Notes: generated from the sequence alone by a model not told the origin. 64,000 nucleotides of DNA from Phycisphaerae bacterium (GCA_028289375.1 JANQQK010000062.1:1-64000), one strand, 5' to 3'. Positions 42,968-53,014 are shown, numbered from the stretch's first letter. Numbers and translations: made by a program.

Positions 42968-44974
42968 ATGGATGCGAACGTGATCACAACCTGGGCGTCG
43001 TTGATCCTGCTGCTGCCGCTGGCGGGTGCGGTGATCTCCGGTGTCTTTGGACCGGTTGCGCTGAAAGGGCGGTCGCATTGGCCTGTGCTGCTTGGTGTGG
43101 GCGGTGCGGTGGCTGGTGCGGTGACGCTGTTTCGACAGGTCAACGGTGCCGGTGACGAATCGCAGAGCGTGCAGGTTCTGTACGAGTGGATTACGACCGG
43201 GGCGGCCGGGACGTGGTTTACGGTCAACGTTCTTGTCGATCCGCTGACGGCCATCATGTTGCTGGTGGTGACAGGCATTTCACTTCTCGTGGTGATCTAC
43301 GCCCGCGAATACATGCGTGACCATGGCGATCCCGTTCGCGGATACGAGCGGTTCTTCGCGTATATCGGGTTGTTTGTGTTCTCGATGTGCGCGCTGGTCC
43401 TTGGCGGGAACTTCCTGCTGCTTTACCTCGGTTGGGAGGCTGTGGGACTGTGCAGCTACCTCCTGATCGGTTTCTACTACGACAAACCATCCGCAGCCGC
43501 GGCAGCCAAGAAGGCGTTCCTGGTCAATCGGATCGGCGACTTCGGGTTCGGTCTTGGCATTCTGCTGATTTACCTGACGTTCCAGTCACTCGATTACAGC
43601 GCCGTCTTTGCCATGGCAGAGGCGGGTGTTGACGCAGCCGGCGATCCGATCAGTCCGGGTCGGTTCACGGCCATCGCATTGCTGCTGTTTTGCGGTGCCG
43701 TCGGCAAGAGTGCACAGTTCCCGCTGTATGTCTGGCTGCCGGATGCGATGGAAGGTCCGTCACCGGTGTCGGCGTTGATTCACGCAGCCACGATGGTGAC
43801 GGCTGGCGTGTACATGATTGTGCGATGTGGTGCGATATTCGCTGCATCGCCGGTGGCGATGGCGATCGTGGCGGGGATTGGCGCGTTCACGGCGATCTTC
43901 GCAGCCACGATGGCGTTGGTGCAGACGGACATGAAGCGCATCCTCGCCTACTCGACGGTGAGTCAGCTTGGCTACATGTTCCTTGGTCTCGGCGTGTTCG
44001 CAGCCGAGGCTGCGGTTTTCCACCTGTACACGCACGCCTTCTTCAAGGCGTTGCTGTTCCTCGGGGCGGGCAGCGTGATGCACGCCATGGGCGGCAAGAT
44101 CGACTTTCGCGAATTCAGCGGGCTGAAGCGTGTCATGCCGTGGACCTACGCGACGATGCTCATCGGATCGTTGGCGCTGGCGGGCTTTCCGCTGTTGGCC
44201 GGCTTCTGGAGCAAGGATGAGATCATCCACGCCGCATTCAAGCACAATGCGTTTCTGGGTGTGGTCGGACTCATCACGGCGTTGATGACTTCCTACTACA
44301 CCTTCCGCATGGTGTTCAAGGCGTTTCATGGTGTCACGCGTGTGCCGGAAGGCGTCCATGCGCATGAGTCGGGCGGGTGGATTCTCGTACCGCTTTGCGT
44401 GCTCAGTATCGGGGCCATCTTCGCCGGATATGCAGGCGTCGAATTCCATACCGGTGCGTTTCTTGGCATCTTTGAGCCGCATGGCTGGTTCCATCACTTC
44501 CTGGAACCGGTGACGGCGACGTTCCACGCGTTCGACGTTGGGCACGAAGCGTCTCATGAGGCTGCCTCCGGGTTCGTTGCGCACATGAGCCATTACGGTT
44601 TGATGTACGCGTCGGCGGCGTTGGCGATGATCGGGATCGGCATCGCGTTCGTGATGTGTCTGGACAGTCCGATGCTGCTGGCGGTGATACGGCGTGCGTT
44701 CCCCCGTGCGTACGAAGTGCTGTACAACAAATACTACGTTGACGAAGCCTACGGACAGTGGATTGTGGATCCGCTCAAGAAGGCCGGTCGCATCTGCGTG
44801 GGGCTTGATACGTTCTTGATTGACAATCTTGTGCGACTTGTCGCGTTCATTCCGCGTGCGATCGGCTGGGCATTGCGTTCGATGCAGCAAGGCGCGCTGC
44901 AGGGATACGCCGCGTCGATGGCGGTCGGGTTGGCGTTGTTGCTCGTGATCGTGCTGGTTCAGGCCGGCACGTAG
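42968..44974 (+). CDS. nuoL: NADH-quinone oxidoreductase subunit L (antiporter-like)
   Basis: A 668-residue membrane subunit, the distal proton-pumping module. Characteristic lines are GWEAVGLCSYLLIGFYY (conserved Glu), GKSAQFPLYVWLPDAMEGP (conserved Lys) and THAFFKALLFLGAGSVMHAM. A long C-terminal amphipathic helix region ends the protein. The loop around 500-540 is rich in histidine (for example EPHGWFHHFLEP). ATG 42968 is used; a TTG lies directly before it. Confidence 0.97.
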   Translation: MDANVITTWASLILLLPLAGAVISGVFGPVALKGRSHWPVLLGVGGAVAGAVTLFRQVNGAGDESQSVQVLYEWITTGAAGTWFTVNVLVDPLTAIMLLVVTGISLLVVIYAREYMRDHGDPVRGYERFFAYIGLFVFSMCALVLGGNFLLLYLGWEAVGLCSYLLIGFYYDKPSAAAAAKKAFLVNRIGDFGFGLGILLIYLTFQSLDYSAVFAMAEAGVDAAGDPISPGRFTAIALLLFCGAVGKSAQFPLYVWLPDAMEGPSPVSALIHAATMVTAGVYMIVRCGAIFAASPVAMAIVAGIGAFTAIFAATMALVQTDMKRILAYSTVSQLGYMFLGLGVFAAEAAVFHLYTHAFFKALLFLGAGSVMHAMGGKIDFREFSGLKRVMPWTYATMLIGSLALAGFPLLAGFWSKDEIIHAAFKHNAFLGVVGLITALMTSYYTFRMVFKAFHGVTRVPEGVHAHESGGWILVPLCVLSIGAIFAGYAGVEFHTGAFLGIFEPHGWFHHFLEPVTATFHAFDVGHEASHEAASGFVAHMSHYGLMYASAALAMIGIGIAFVMCLDSPMLLAVIRRAFPRAYEVLYNKYYVDEAYGQWIVDPLKKAGRICVGLDTFLIDNLVRLVAFIPRAIGWALRSMQQGALQGYAASMAVGLALLLVIVLVQAGT

Positions 44975-44992
44975 CGGAAGAAAGAGGCCTTC

Positions 44993-46693
44993 GTGGCAGA
45001 GTGGATTCTGACATTGGTGATCCTGAGTCCCCTGGCGGGCGTTGCGTTGCTGATGCTCGGCGGTGAGGACAGGCAGCGTCTGCAGATGACGGCGCTCGGC
45101 ATGTCGCTGGTGACGTTCGCCCTGACCATTGTGGCCTTTGTGCTGTTTCACAATGCGATCGACGAGAATGGTCAAGCGGGTGGCTACCACCTTGAAAAAT
45201 CGGTGGCGTGGATTGGTGGAGATTCGGGTGCGGAGGATGCGCCGGACTCCGCTTCGTCTGACATTGACATTCGCTATCACGTCGGCGTGGACGGGGTCAG
45301 CATCTGGTTGCTGCTCTTGACGTCGTTTCTGACACCGCTTGCCGTTTGGGGCAGTTTCTCGGGGATCACCAAGCGGATCCGCGAGTACTACGCATTCATG
45401 CTGCTTCTGGAAGTCGGCATGCTCGGCGTCTTCTGCGCGATGGACCTGCTGCTCTTTTATGTCTGTTTCGAGTTCACGCTGATTCCGCTCTATTTCCTGA
45501 TCGGAATCTGGGGTGGGCCGGAGAAGCAGAAGGCTGCCAACAAGTTCTTCATTTACACGGTGGCGGGAAGCGTGCTGACCTTTGCCGGTGTTCTTTACCT
45601 GGCCTATTACGCATTCACGCAGATCGGCACGTTCACGTTTGACATTCAAACCCTGACGTCGATGGGGCAGTCGGGCGCGGTTCCGATCGATGTGCAATGG
45701 TGGCTGTTCGTCGCGTTTGCTGCCGGGTTTGCCATCAAGGTGCCATTCTTCCCTGTACACACGTGGTTGCCGCTCGCCCACACCGAAGCGCCCACTGCGG
45801 GCAGCGTGCTGTTGGCGGGTGTCCTGCTCAAACTGGGGACGTATGGGTTCTTCCGGTTGAGCCTGCCGATGCTGCCGGATGCGTCATTTACGTTCGCACC
45901 CTTCATGGCCACGCTTGCGGTCATCGGCATTAGTTACGCCGCCTTGGCTGCCTGGGTTCAGACCGACGTGAAGAAGCTCGTCGCGTATTCGTCGGTGTCG
46001 CACCTCGGGTTCTGCATGCTGGGGTTGTTCAGCCTGAAGATGGCAGGTGTAACGGGTTCTGTCGTGTACATGGTGAATCATGGTTTGTCGACCGGCGCGT
46101 TGTTCCTCGTGATCGGCATGGTCTACGAACGGTACCACACGCGTGATATCCATCAGATCGGCGGATTGGCCCGACCGATGCCGTGGATGGCGTTCTTCCT
46201 TGTGTTCTTCACGCTCAGCAGCATCGGACTTCCCGGGCTGAACGGCTTTGTCGGAGAATTCCTCGTGCTCCTGGGGACGGCCACGTCGAATACCGAGACG
46301 GATGCTCTCGCGGCGGGTCCTTTGGGTTACGCGTATGCGGTGCCGGCGGCGATCGGCATCATCCTTGGGGCGGTCTACATGTTGTGGATGTGTCAGCGCG
46401 TGCTCTTTGGTCCGCTCCGCGAGCCAGCCAACACGCCGGATACATCGGCGGGGCTGACGCGCGACCTCACGCTTCGCGAGAAGTTGATCCTGGCACCCAT
46501 TGGTGTTGTCTGCGTGGTGATGGGCGTATGGCCCAAGCCGGTATTGAGCACGATGGAACCGGCCATTGCGGCCAACGTCTTCAATCAGGTGGACATGGAC
46601 AGCGACCAACGCGTCGCGCTCGATGAGGCGGACTTGAGCGTTGTTGAAGCGGTGACGGTCCGCAACTCGGAATCGGAGGGGCATTCGCTATGA
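44993..46693 (+). CDS. nuoM: NADH-quinone oxidoreductase subunit M, with a C-terminal EF-hand-like loop
   Basis: A 566-residue antiporter-like subunit. It shows LLLFYVCFEFTLIPLYFLIG (conserved Glu), GFAIKVPFFPVHTWLPLAHT (conserved Lys) and the later lysine region around AWVQTDVKKLVAYSSV. After the last helix a soluble tail of about 50 residues contains DMDSDQRVALDE (534-545), a 12-residue EF-hand-like loop with acidic residues at positions 1, 3, 5 and 12. Ordinary NuoM lacks it. The GTG start follows AAGAGG; the stop overlaps nuoN as ATGA. Confidence 0.96.
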   Translation: MAEWILTLVILSPLAGVALLMLGGEDRQRLQMTALGMSLVTFALTIVAFVLFHNAIDENGQAGGYHLEKSVAWIGGDSGAEDAPDSASSDIDIRYHVGVDGVSIWLLLLTSFLTPLAVWGSFSGITKRIREYYAFMLLLEVGMLGVFCAMDLLLFYVCFEFTLIPLYFLIGIWGGPEKQKAANKFFIYTVAGSVLTFAGVLYLAYYAFTQIGTFTFDIQTLTSMGQSGAVPIDVQWWLFVAFAAGFAIKVPFFPVHTWLPLAHTEAPTAGSVLLAGVLLKLGTYGFFRLSLPMLPDASFTFAPFMATLAVIGISYAALAAWVQTDVKKLVAYSSVSHLGFCMLGLFSLKMAGVTGSVVYMVNHGLSTGALFLVIGMVYERYHTRDIHQIGGLARPMPWMAFFLVFFTLSSIGLPGLNGFVGEFLVLLGTATSNTETDALAAGPLGYAYAVPAAIGIILGAVYMLWMCQRVLFGPLREPANTPDTSAGLTRDLTLREKLILAPIGVVCVVMGVWPKPVLSTMEPAIAANVFNQVDMDSDQRVALDEADLSVVEAVTVRNSESEGHSL

Positions 46694-48240
46694 CATTTGC
46701 GGAGGTTTTCGCCCCCATCGCCCCTGAAGTGACGCTGTTGATCGGCGTTTGCGCGGTGTTTCTGATCGGTGTCTCGAAGAGCGCAGCCGTCCGAGCAGCC
46801 GTCGCACCACTGACGCTTCTCATCATGCTCGGTGCCATGGTGGCCACCGCGACGTGCGCGACGACGGACGCTGCCGGACCTGTGGGACTCGCGTTCGATG
46901 AACTGACGGTCTACATCCGCTGGATCACGTTGGCGATTGGCTTGCTGCTGCTGCTGGTCAACTGGCATGTGCCAGCCGACGGTGAACAGGGCGAGTATTT
47001 TGGCTTGATGCTCTGCTCGATGGCGGGTGTATTGCTGACCGCGTCGGCCAATGATCTGGTCGTTCTGTTCTTTGCGATCGAACTTGTCAGCGTTCCGACC
47101 TATGCGATGGTCGCATTGAGTCGTACGGATCAGCGTGCGTCGGAGGCGGCGCTCAAGTACTTCTTCCTCGGTGCCTTGTCCGCCGCCATCATGGTGTACG
47201 GGTTCAGCTTCCTGTACGGGGTCGGCGGGACGACAACGCTCTTTGCCACCGGTGCCGTGGACAGTCTCGAGACGGCGTTTGCTGAAGGCGGGGCGATCAA
47301 TGCGTATGCGGTCGTCGGTTTGCTTCTCGCGATGTCGGGGCTGGCGTTCAAAGTCGCTGTGGTTCCTTTCCACGCTTACGCACCGGATGTGTACGAAGGG
47401 GCTGCGTCGCCGTTGACCGGCCTGCTCGGATTCCTGCCGAAGCTTGCAGGGTTTGTTGCGTTGATTCGGCTGCTTTCGGTCTGCCAGTGGGATCTGCCCG
47501 ATTCGCTGATGTGGATGATGTGGCTGATGGCCGCGGCAACCATGACGGTCGGCAATGTCCTCGCCTTGCTCCAAACGAACGTCAAACGCATCCTCGCCTA
47601 CTCGAGCGTATCGCACAGTGGTTTCATGATGATCGGGCTGCTCGTCGGGCCGGTGCTCGGCGAAGGGCCGATGCATGACGGCGTGGCTGCGGTGCTGTTC
47701 TACATCGCCGTCTACGGAATGATGAACCTCGGAGCGTTCGCCGTGTTGGCGATGCTGCAGGTGCGTGGCGAGGCGGCTGAGTCACTTGACGATCTGGCTG
47801 GCCTGTCACAGCGAGCGCCCGTGCTTGCACTCGCGATGGCGGTTTGTGCGTTCAGTCTGATGGGTTTCCCGCCGACGGCTGGTTTCCTCGGCAAGGTGTA
47901 CATCTTCTCCAGTGCGTTCTCGTTGGCCGGCGACCATCCATTCCATGGACCACTTGTGACGCTGGCTGTCATCGGCGTGATCAACTCCGCCATTGGGGCG
48001 GCCTATTACCTCAAGATCGCGGCGACCTGTTTCGTGCGTCAGCCGCGTGAAGGGTTGGGACGAACCGAGGGCAGCATGCCCGCGTTCGGATTGGCCGTCT
48101 GCAGCATCGCGATGATCGCGTTATTCGTCAGGCCAACCGATCTCGTCGACCGTGCCAAGAACGCGACGGTCAGTGTCGGTCAATCGTCGAACACGCGTGT
48201 CGCCACCGTCGATCAGCCGCACGTTCCCCATGTCGACTAG
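46690..48240 (+). CDS. nuoN: NADH-quinone oxidoreductase subunit N (antiporter-like)
   Basis: A 516-residue membrane subunit with 14 helices. The conserved glutamate is in LVVLFFAIELVSVPTYAMVA and the lysines in GLAFKVAVVPFHAYAPDVYE and NVKRILAYSSVSHSGFM. It is the last gene of the operon and overlaps nuoM by four bases. A short polar tail ends the protein. The following 40 bases contain no clear terminator before the converging sigma-factor gene. Confidence 0.97.
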   Translation: MTFAEVFAPIAPEVTLLIGVCAVFLIGVSKSAAVRAAVAPLTLLIMLGAMVATATCATTDAAGPVGLAFDELTVYIRWITLAIGLLLLLVNWHVPADGEQGEYFGLMLCSMAGVLLTASANDLVVLFFAIELVSVPTYAMVALSRTDQRASEAALKYFFLGALSAAIMVYGFSFLYGVGGTTTLFATGAVDSLETAFAEGGAINAYAVVGLLLAMSGLAFKVAVVPFHAYAPDVYEGAASPLTGLLGFLPKLAGFVALIRLLSVCQWDLPDSLMWMMWLMAAATMTVGNVLALLQTNVKRILAYSSVSHSGFMMIGLLVGPVLGEGPMHDGVAAVLFYIAVYGMMNLGAFAVLAMLQVRGEAAESLDDLAGLSQRAPVLALAMAVCAFSLMGFPPTAGFLGKVYIFSSAFSLAGDHPFHGPLVTLAVIGVINSAIGAAYYLKIAATCFVRQPREGLGRTEGSMPAFGLAVCSIAMIALFVRPTDLVDRAKNATVSVGQSSNTRVATVDQPHVPHVD

Positions 48241-48280
48241 GCGGTTTGTTTCGATTCAAATCTGAAGAGTGACGCGCGGG

Positions 48281-49171
48281 TTAGTCCGCGTCCATCATGG
48301 TCGCGAGCTTCTTGAGGGCTTCACGTTCGATCTGCCGGACGCGCTCGCGGGTGAGACCGATCTTGGCACCGATCTCCTTCAGGGTCATCTGCTCGCCGGT
48401 ATCCAGGCCGAACCGCAGGCGAAGGATTTCCGACTCGCGCTCATCAATCTGATCGAGAAGCTGTTCGAGTTCCTTGGTCTCGGCTTCGTAGAGGATGATG
48501 TCCTCCGGTCGCGGCGTGCGATCGTCGGTCAGCATCTCGGAGAGTTGCATATCTTCATCGTCGGTCGACGACTGCGAAGACGAGCTGAACGCCTTGACCG
48601 CGCGGCGAACCATCTGAACCTTCTTCTCGGGGATGCCCATGTAGTCAGCCAAATCCTTGACCGACGGCTGGCGACCCTCTTTGTCGATGAAGTGGGCGCG
48701 GGCGGCCTTCCATTTGGAAATCAGCTCGACCATGTAGGCGGGGATGTGGACGGCTTGGCGGCTGTTGATCAGGCTTCGTTTGATCGACTGCTTGATCCAC
48801 CAGGACGCGTAGGTGCTGAAGCGCGTGTTCATGTCCGGGTCGTAACTTTCGACCGCGCGGATCAGACCAAGGTTCCCCTCTTCGATCAGGTCAGCCAAGG
48901 GCATACCACGGCGTCCGAACCGTTTGGCGATGGTGACGACGAGTCGCAGGTTGCAACTGACCAGCCGCTCGCGTGCTTCGGCGGCCAGACGATCGACCTC
49001 CTCGCGGTGACGAACGTCCTCAATCGATTCGATCGGCTCTTCGGCGAGGTCGTGAGCAGATTGCACAGCAGAAGCAAGCTCCCGCTCCTCTTCAGCCGAG
49101 AGGAGGGGAGCCTTGCTGATTTGCTTCAAGTATGTCTGAATTCCGGAATCGGCAACCACGGACGCACCCAT
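48281..49171 (-). CDS. Sigma-70 family RNA polymerase sigma factor (RpoD/RpoS-like, no region 1.1)
   Basis: A 296-residue protein with region 1.2 (DSGIQTYLKQISKAPLLS), region 2 (NLRLVVTIAKRFGRRGMPLA, then DLIEEGNLGLIRAVE and FSTYASWWIKQSIKRSL), region 3 and region 4 (MTLKEIGAKIGLTRERVRQI). The acidic region 1.1 of housekeeping RpoD is missing, so it could be a group 2 factor, or the short primary factor used by some planctomycetes. A serine-rich segment, FSSSSQSSTDDED, lies before region 4. It is encoded after rpsA on the same strand. Confidence 0.92.
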   Translation of the reverse strand: MGASVVADSGIQTYLKQISKAPLLSAEEERELASAVQSAHDLAEEPIESIEDVRHREEVDRLAAEARERLVSCNLRLVVTIAKRFGRRGMPLADLIEEGNLGLIRAVESYDPDMNTRFSTYASWWIKQSIKRSLINSRQAVHIPAYMVELISKWKAARAHFIDKEGRQPSVKDLADYMGIPEKKVQMVRRAVKAFSSSSQSSTDDEDMQLSEMLTDDRTPRPEDIILYEAETKELEQLLDQIDERESEILRLRFGLDTGEQMTLKEIGAKIGLTRERVRQIEREALKKLATMMDAD

Positions 49172-49267
49172 CTAAGTCTCCCTCATTGATCGTAGCCGCG
49201 ACCTGCGCCGCAACCAACCGCAATCGACCCAAATGTCGACTGCTTCAAGGGGACCACATGGCGAGGA

Positions 49268-51142
49268 TTACTCTTCGGTCTTGGACTCGTCGCCCGCGTC
49301 TGCATCCGACGATTCGGTCGTGGCTTCGTCAGCCGCAGCGGCTGCTTCCGCTTCGGCGGCCTTTTGCTCCTCACGGGCTGCATGCGATGCTGAGTGCATC
49401 TTCTGCATCACGTCCGTAAGGGTCATCACGTCCTCGCCGGTACCGTGCAAGCCACCACGCAATTCGCGTGGTTCGTCCCTGGCGGCTTCCTCTTCCTGAT
49501 CTGCGGACCAGGCGGCACGCTTCTTGGACAGGCCGATCTTGCGATCCACCGGATCGACGCGCAGGATCTTCACTTGGATCCGGTCGCCGATCTTGACCTC
49601 GTCATGTGGGTCCTCAACCTTATGATCGGCCAATTCGCTGACGTGCAATAGCCCCTCGAGATCCTCTTCCAGCTCGACGAAAACGCCGAAATTCGTGATC
49701 TTCGTGACCGCACCCTCGACAATCTGGCCGGGGATGTAGTTGGCGGGCACGGCGTGCTCCCACGGATCCTCGTGCAGCTGCCGCAAGCCAAGGGCAATAC
49801 GCTGCTTCTCCTGATCGACGTCCAATACGACGCATTCGATCTCTTCGCCCTTCTTGAGCATTTCGGACGGATGGCTGATCTTCTTGGTCCAGCTCAGGTC
49901 CGATATGTGCAGCAGCCCGTCGATGCCTTCCTCGATCTCGACGAAGACGCCGTAATTCGTCATGTTCCGAACGATGCCCTTGATGCGGGTGTTCGGCGGA
50001 TACTTCTCAGCCACCTTCGTCCACGGGTTCTCCTCGACCTGCTTCATGCCGAGCGAGATCTCCTGCTTGTCCTTGTTGACCTCGAGGACGACGACCTCGA
50101 TCTCCTGGCCAACAGACAGCATTTCGGACGGATGGTTGATGCGGCGGGTCCAGCTCATCTCGCTGATGTGCACCAGGCCTTCAACGCCCGGCTGGAGCTT
50201 GATGAAAGCGCCGTAGTTCATGATGTTGACGACTTCGCCGGTGACCTTCTGGTTGACCGGATAGTTCTGCTCGATGCTCTCCCACGGGTTCTCGGTGAGT
50301 TGCTTGAGGCCCAGGGCGATCTTCTCTTTTTCGAAGTCGATGTTGAGGATCTTGATCTCGATCTTGTCGTCGATTTTGAGCATGTCCGACGGATGGCCCA
50401 CGCGGTCCCAGCTCATGTCGGTGATGTGCAGCAGACCGTCGATGCCTCCCAGATCCACGAAGGCGCCGAAGTTGGCGATGTTCTTGACGCGACCCGAGCG
50501 CGTCTGGCCAATCTCGATCTCCTTCATCAGCTTCTCCTTGGCCGCTGCCCGATCCTGCTCGATCAGTTCGCGACGGGAGACGACGATGTTGCGACGCTCG
50601 GTGTCGATTTTGAGGATCTTGGCTTCAATCGTCTGGCCGATGAACTCGCCGATGTCGCCGGGGCGGCGGACGTCGACCTGCGAAGCGGGCAGGAACACTG
50701 GCACGCCGATGTCGACGAGCAGGCCGCCCTTGATCTTCCGCATCACGCGGCCGTCAACAACGTCGCCTTCTTTGTTGGTCTCAACGATGCGTTCCCAGTT
50801 GAGCTGACGGTCGGCTTTACGCTTGGAGAGAATAATCGTGCCGCTGTCGGACTCGATGGAGTCCAGCCACACGTTGACCTCATCACCGATGTCGACACTG
50901 CTCGTGTCGTCCCATTCATTCTTGGAGATCGTGCCTTCGCTCTTGAGGCCGACATCGACGACGAAATCGTCGCCGGCTTTGCCGATGACACGCCCCTTGA
51001 TGATGGTTCCGGGCTTGAACATCGACTCGTCGTCGTCGAATCCGACGCCGAGATTTCCGAGGTCGTCGTCAAGCCCGCCGAGTTCCTGCTCCAACTCGGC
51101 TTCCGAAAGGTCCAGTTCGCTGATGAGGTTAAAGTCTACCAT
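49268..51142 (-). CDS. rpsA: 30S ribosomal protein S1
   Basis: A 624-residue protein with six S1 (OB-fold) domains, starting near residues 45, 124, 211, 296, 383 and 471. Repeated lines such as GIDGLLHITDMSWDRVGHPS, GVEGLVHISEMSWTRRINHP and GIDGLLHISDLSWTKKISHP mark them. It recruits mRNA to the ribosome. Acidic N-terminus and an alanine/glutamate-rich C-terminal tail (about 560-624) flank the domains. A leader of about 150 bases with a hairpin next to the start could serve autoregulation. Confidence 0.96.
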   Translation of the reverse strand: MVDFNLISELDLSEAELEQELGGLDDDLGNLGVGFDDDESMFKPGTIIKGRVIGKAGDDFVVDVGLKSEGTISKNEWDDTSSVDIGDEVNVWLDSIESDSGTIILSKRKADRQLNWERIVETNKEGDVVDGRVMRKIKGGLLVDIGVPVFLPASQVDVRRPGDIGEFIGQTIEAKILKIDTERRNIVVSRRELIEQDRAAAKEKLMKEIEIGQTRSGRVKNIANFGAFVDLGGIDGLLHITDMSWDRVGHPSDMLKIDDKIEIKILNIDFEKEKIALGLKQLTENPWESIEQNYPVNQKVTGEVVNIMNYGAFIKLQPGVEGLVHISEMSWTRRINHPSEMLSVGQEIEVVVLEVNKDKQEISLGMKQVEENPWTKVAEKYPPNTRIKGIVRNMTNYGVFVEIEEGIDGLLHISDLSWTKKISHPSEMLKKGEEIECVVLDVDQEKQRIALGLRQLHEDPWEHAVPANYIPGQIVEGAVTKITNFGVFVELEEDLEGLLHVSELADHKVEDPHDEVKIGDRIQVKILRVDPVDRKIGLSKKRAAWSADQEEEAARDEPRELRGGLHGTGEDVMTLTDVMQKMHSASHAAREEQKAAEAEAAAAADEATTESSDADAGDESKTEE

Positions 51143-51156
51143 GAAAACTTTCCAAA

Positions 51157-51182
51157 ATCCGACTGCCCACGCAGGCAGTGTT
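51157..51182 (-). promoter_or_regulatory. Leader hairpin just upstream of the rpsA start
   Basis: ACTGCC and GGCAGT can pair around a short loop about 20 bases before the rpsA ATG on the minus strand. S1 genes are often controlled through structures in the leader; that this one works so is inference. Confidence 0.3.
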
Positions 51183-51299
51183 CATATGGGTGCGATCGCC
51201 GAACGCTAAACGGAGCTTTCGGACGAAGCGGACCCTTGCCATCTCCGCCATCCGGAGCGGAACATCCGCTTGACCGTCAAAAATGGCGGGAAGCCGGGG

Positions 51300-51328
51300 A
51301 GTATATCCGATCGACTTGATAATGCCAG
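51300..51328 (-). promoter_or_regulatory. Candidate promoter of rpsA
   Basis: On the minus strand CTGGCA (51328-51323), a 17-base spacer and TATACT (51305-51300), about 155 bases before the rpsA ATG. The -35 matches at four of six positions. Confidence 0.45.
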
Positions 51329-51408
51329 TGCACTACGGGATCTCACAGCGATCCAGGATTCGTCGGACGGGCCCAATCCCAACCGGGCTACAGCACGGGG
51401 GCATAAGA

Positions 51409-52842
51409 CTAGCTTCGAGTGGGTCGCCAAAGCGGGCGATCGAGGAATGCGTCCGGCACAGGTTCTCCAAGTGTATCTTCAGCACCCAGATTCATCTCTG
51501 CAATGACACGGCAATCAAATCTGAATTGCTCGTGTAGCGCCTCAAATTGGCCTTCCGTGAGCAATCCCAGTTCGTGCCCATATTCCGGGTAAACGGCTTG
51601 GAACGGGTATTGAATTACGCTGTCCAAGAAGCAGCCGCTATTCGTCATGCCGTATACGTTGGCGAACCCTTGTTTGACTCCCATGATCATTCGTCTCGGC
51701 AGTTTATCGACTTGGTCTGCCAAGAGCAGTCTCGCTCGTTCAGGTGTCACGTCAGGATTGTAAGGTAGGTCGTCTACAAGAGCTTTGATCAGGAAATCGG
51801 TGTAGCCTCCGCCGATTTCTTTGCGTTCCTCGTACGTTACGAGAGGCCTCTTTCCGCAAGCAACATCGCGGGCAAGCTGCACGATTCCCTCGTGAAACGC
51901 ACGATACTCCTCCCGATATTGCTCACGAACGACATACTCCTCGTGTTCGAGGAATCGCTTGTAGCATCGGATGGCGACCGCAATGGCAGCGCGCTGTGGA
52001 AGCTTGGTCACAACGTCCGAGATTTCTTCCTGGATTTCGTGCAGTCGTTGCTGTACGTCGTTCTTGGGATATGGATCATCAACCCAGCCGAGTTTGATCG
52101 GGTCGTAAATCGAATCCGGATCTTTGAAATACTCCTCGACAAGGTCATTAAGACTGGCTCTTGCCGGAAGGCACTCCGGACAAAGCCCCCCCGTGTACCA
52201 GCCGAGTTGTCCATTGATGCCGAGGAGGTATCGATTCCACCCGGTGAATGCGACTTCAGCGAGGTAGTGTTCGTGACTCACCGGCAGGCAACCCTTTTCG
52301 ACATCTGCCACGTCGTTGGGATCAATCTCCAGTTTTTTCATGTACTCCAGAGGCCACGCAAGTGGATCCTCTAGAAAATCCATGTTTGCCAGCCCGACCG
52401 GGTCTCCCATCGGTTCGAAGTCGATTCGGATACCGGGAGATGTACGCAGAATCTCGCGCAGGATCGCCGGCAACTCGTGTTTTTGCGACCTCCATGCGTT
52501 GTCGATGTGTTGATCTTGATAGGGTGCATACTGGGCGATTGGGTTTTCGCGTGTGTGAAGTGTGATGACGAGATACAACTCCGCGATCTGTATCTGGTCT
52601 TCCCACTCCGAATACAGGGCCATAAGCTCCACGTCGCGAACGTCATCTGCCCAGTCACGCAGCGGCAGTACGCTGTCGCGCCATGCGGCACACAGATCAG
52701 ATTTGACGCTGTCGGGATCATTGCGTTCCAGAACCCAATTGCCCGTATGAACCAGATCAGTCACGCCTGCGGATTCGAAGGGGCGAAGGAGCTCCCTCAT
52801 TTGGCGACGATTTAGCGGAAGTGGAAACGTGACAGCCTCCAT
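51409..52842 (-). CDS. Orphan protein of unknown function
   Basis: A 477-residue soluble, acidic protein with no signal peptide or membrane helix. It contains a CPEC pair (GGLCPECLPARAS), a helical central part (about 290-360, with ERFLEHEEYVV-like heptads) and a histidine/tyrosine-rich C-terminal half. I recognise no family. Its base composition is visibly less GC-rich than that of the ribosomal and sigma genes on either side, and it interrupts an otherwise housekeeping region, which suggests acquisition. The ATG at 52842 has no strong ribosome site. Confidence 0.75.
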   Translation of the reverse strand: MEAVTFPLPLNRRQMRELLRPFESAGVTDLVHTGNWVLERNDPDSVKSDLCAAWRDSVLPLRDWADDVRDVELMALYSEWEDQIQIAELYLVITLHTRENPIAQYAPYQDQHIDNAWRSQKHELPAILREILRTSPGIRIDFEPMGDPVGLANMDFLEDPLAWPLEYMKKLEIDPNDVADVEKGCLPVSHEHYLAEVAFTGWNRYLLGINGQLGWYTGGLCPECLPARASLNDLVEEYFKDPDSIYDPIKLGWVDDPYPKNDVQQRLHEIQEEISDVVTKLPQRAAIAVAIRCYKRFLEHEEYVVREQYREEYRAFHEGIVQLARDVACGKRPLVTYEERKEIGGGYTDFLIKALVDDLPYNPDVTPERARLLLADQVDKLPRRMIMGVKQGFANVYGMTNSGCFLDSVIQYPFQAVYPEYGHELGLLTEGQFEALHEQFRFDCRVIAEMNLGAEDTLGEPVPDAFLDRPLWRPTRS

Positions 52843-53014
52843 TCGTAACCTCCGAATTCACATTGGCGTCTGTTGTTGACCGCGCTGCTCGATCTCGAAT
52901 TGCGTCCTCGATGATTGTCACCATCGGAATGTATGCAATCAAGGGGGGACTGGCGATGTTCGGCTCGAGAATTGAGCGATTAATCGAGGCAGACGTGGGA
53001 TGTCGCGGCTGATT

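Noticed and set aside
43760..45781. A 673-codon minus-strand frame opposite nuoL and nuoM
   Set aside because: Antisense shadow with biased Arg/His/Gln composition and no recognisable domain.
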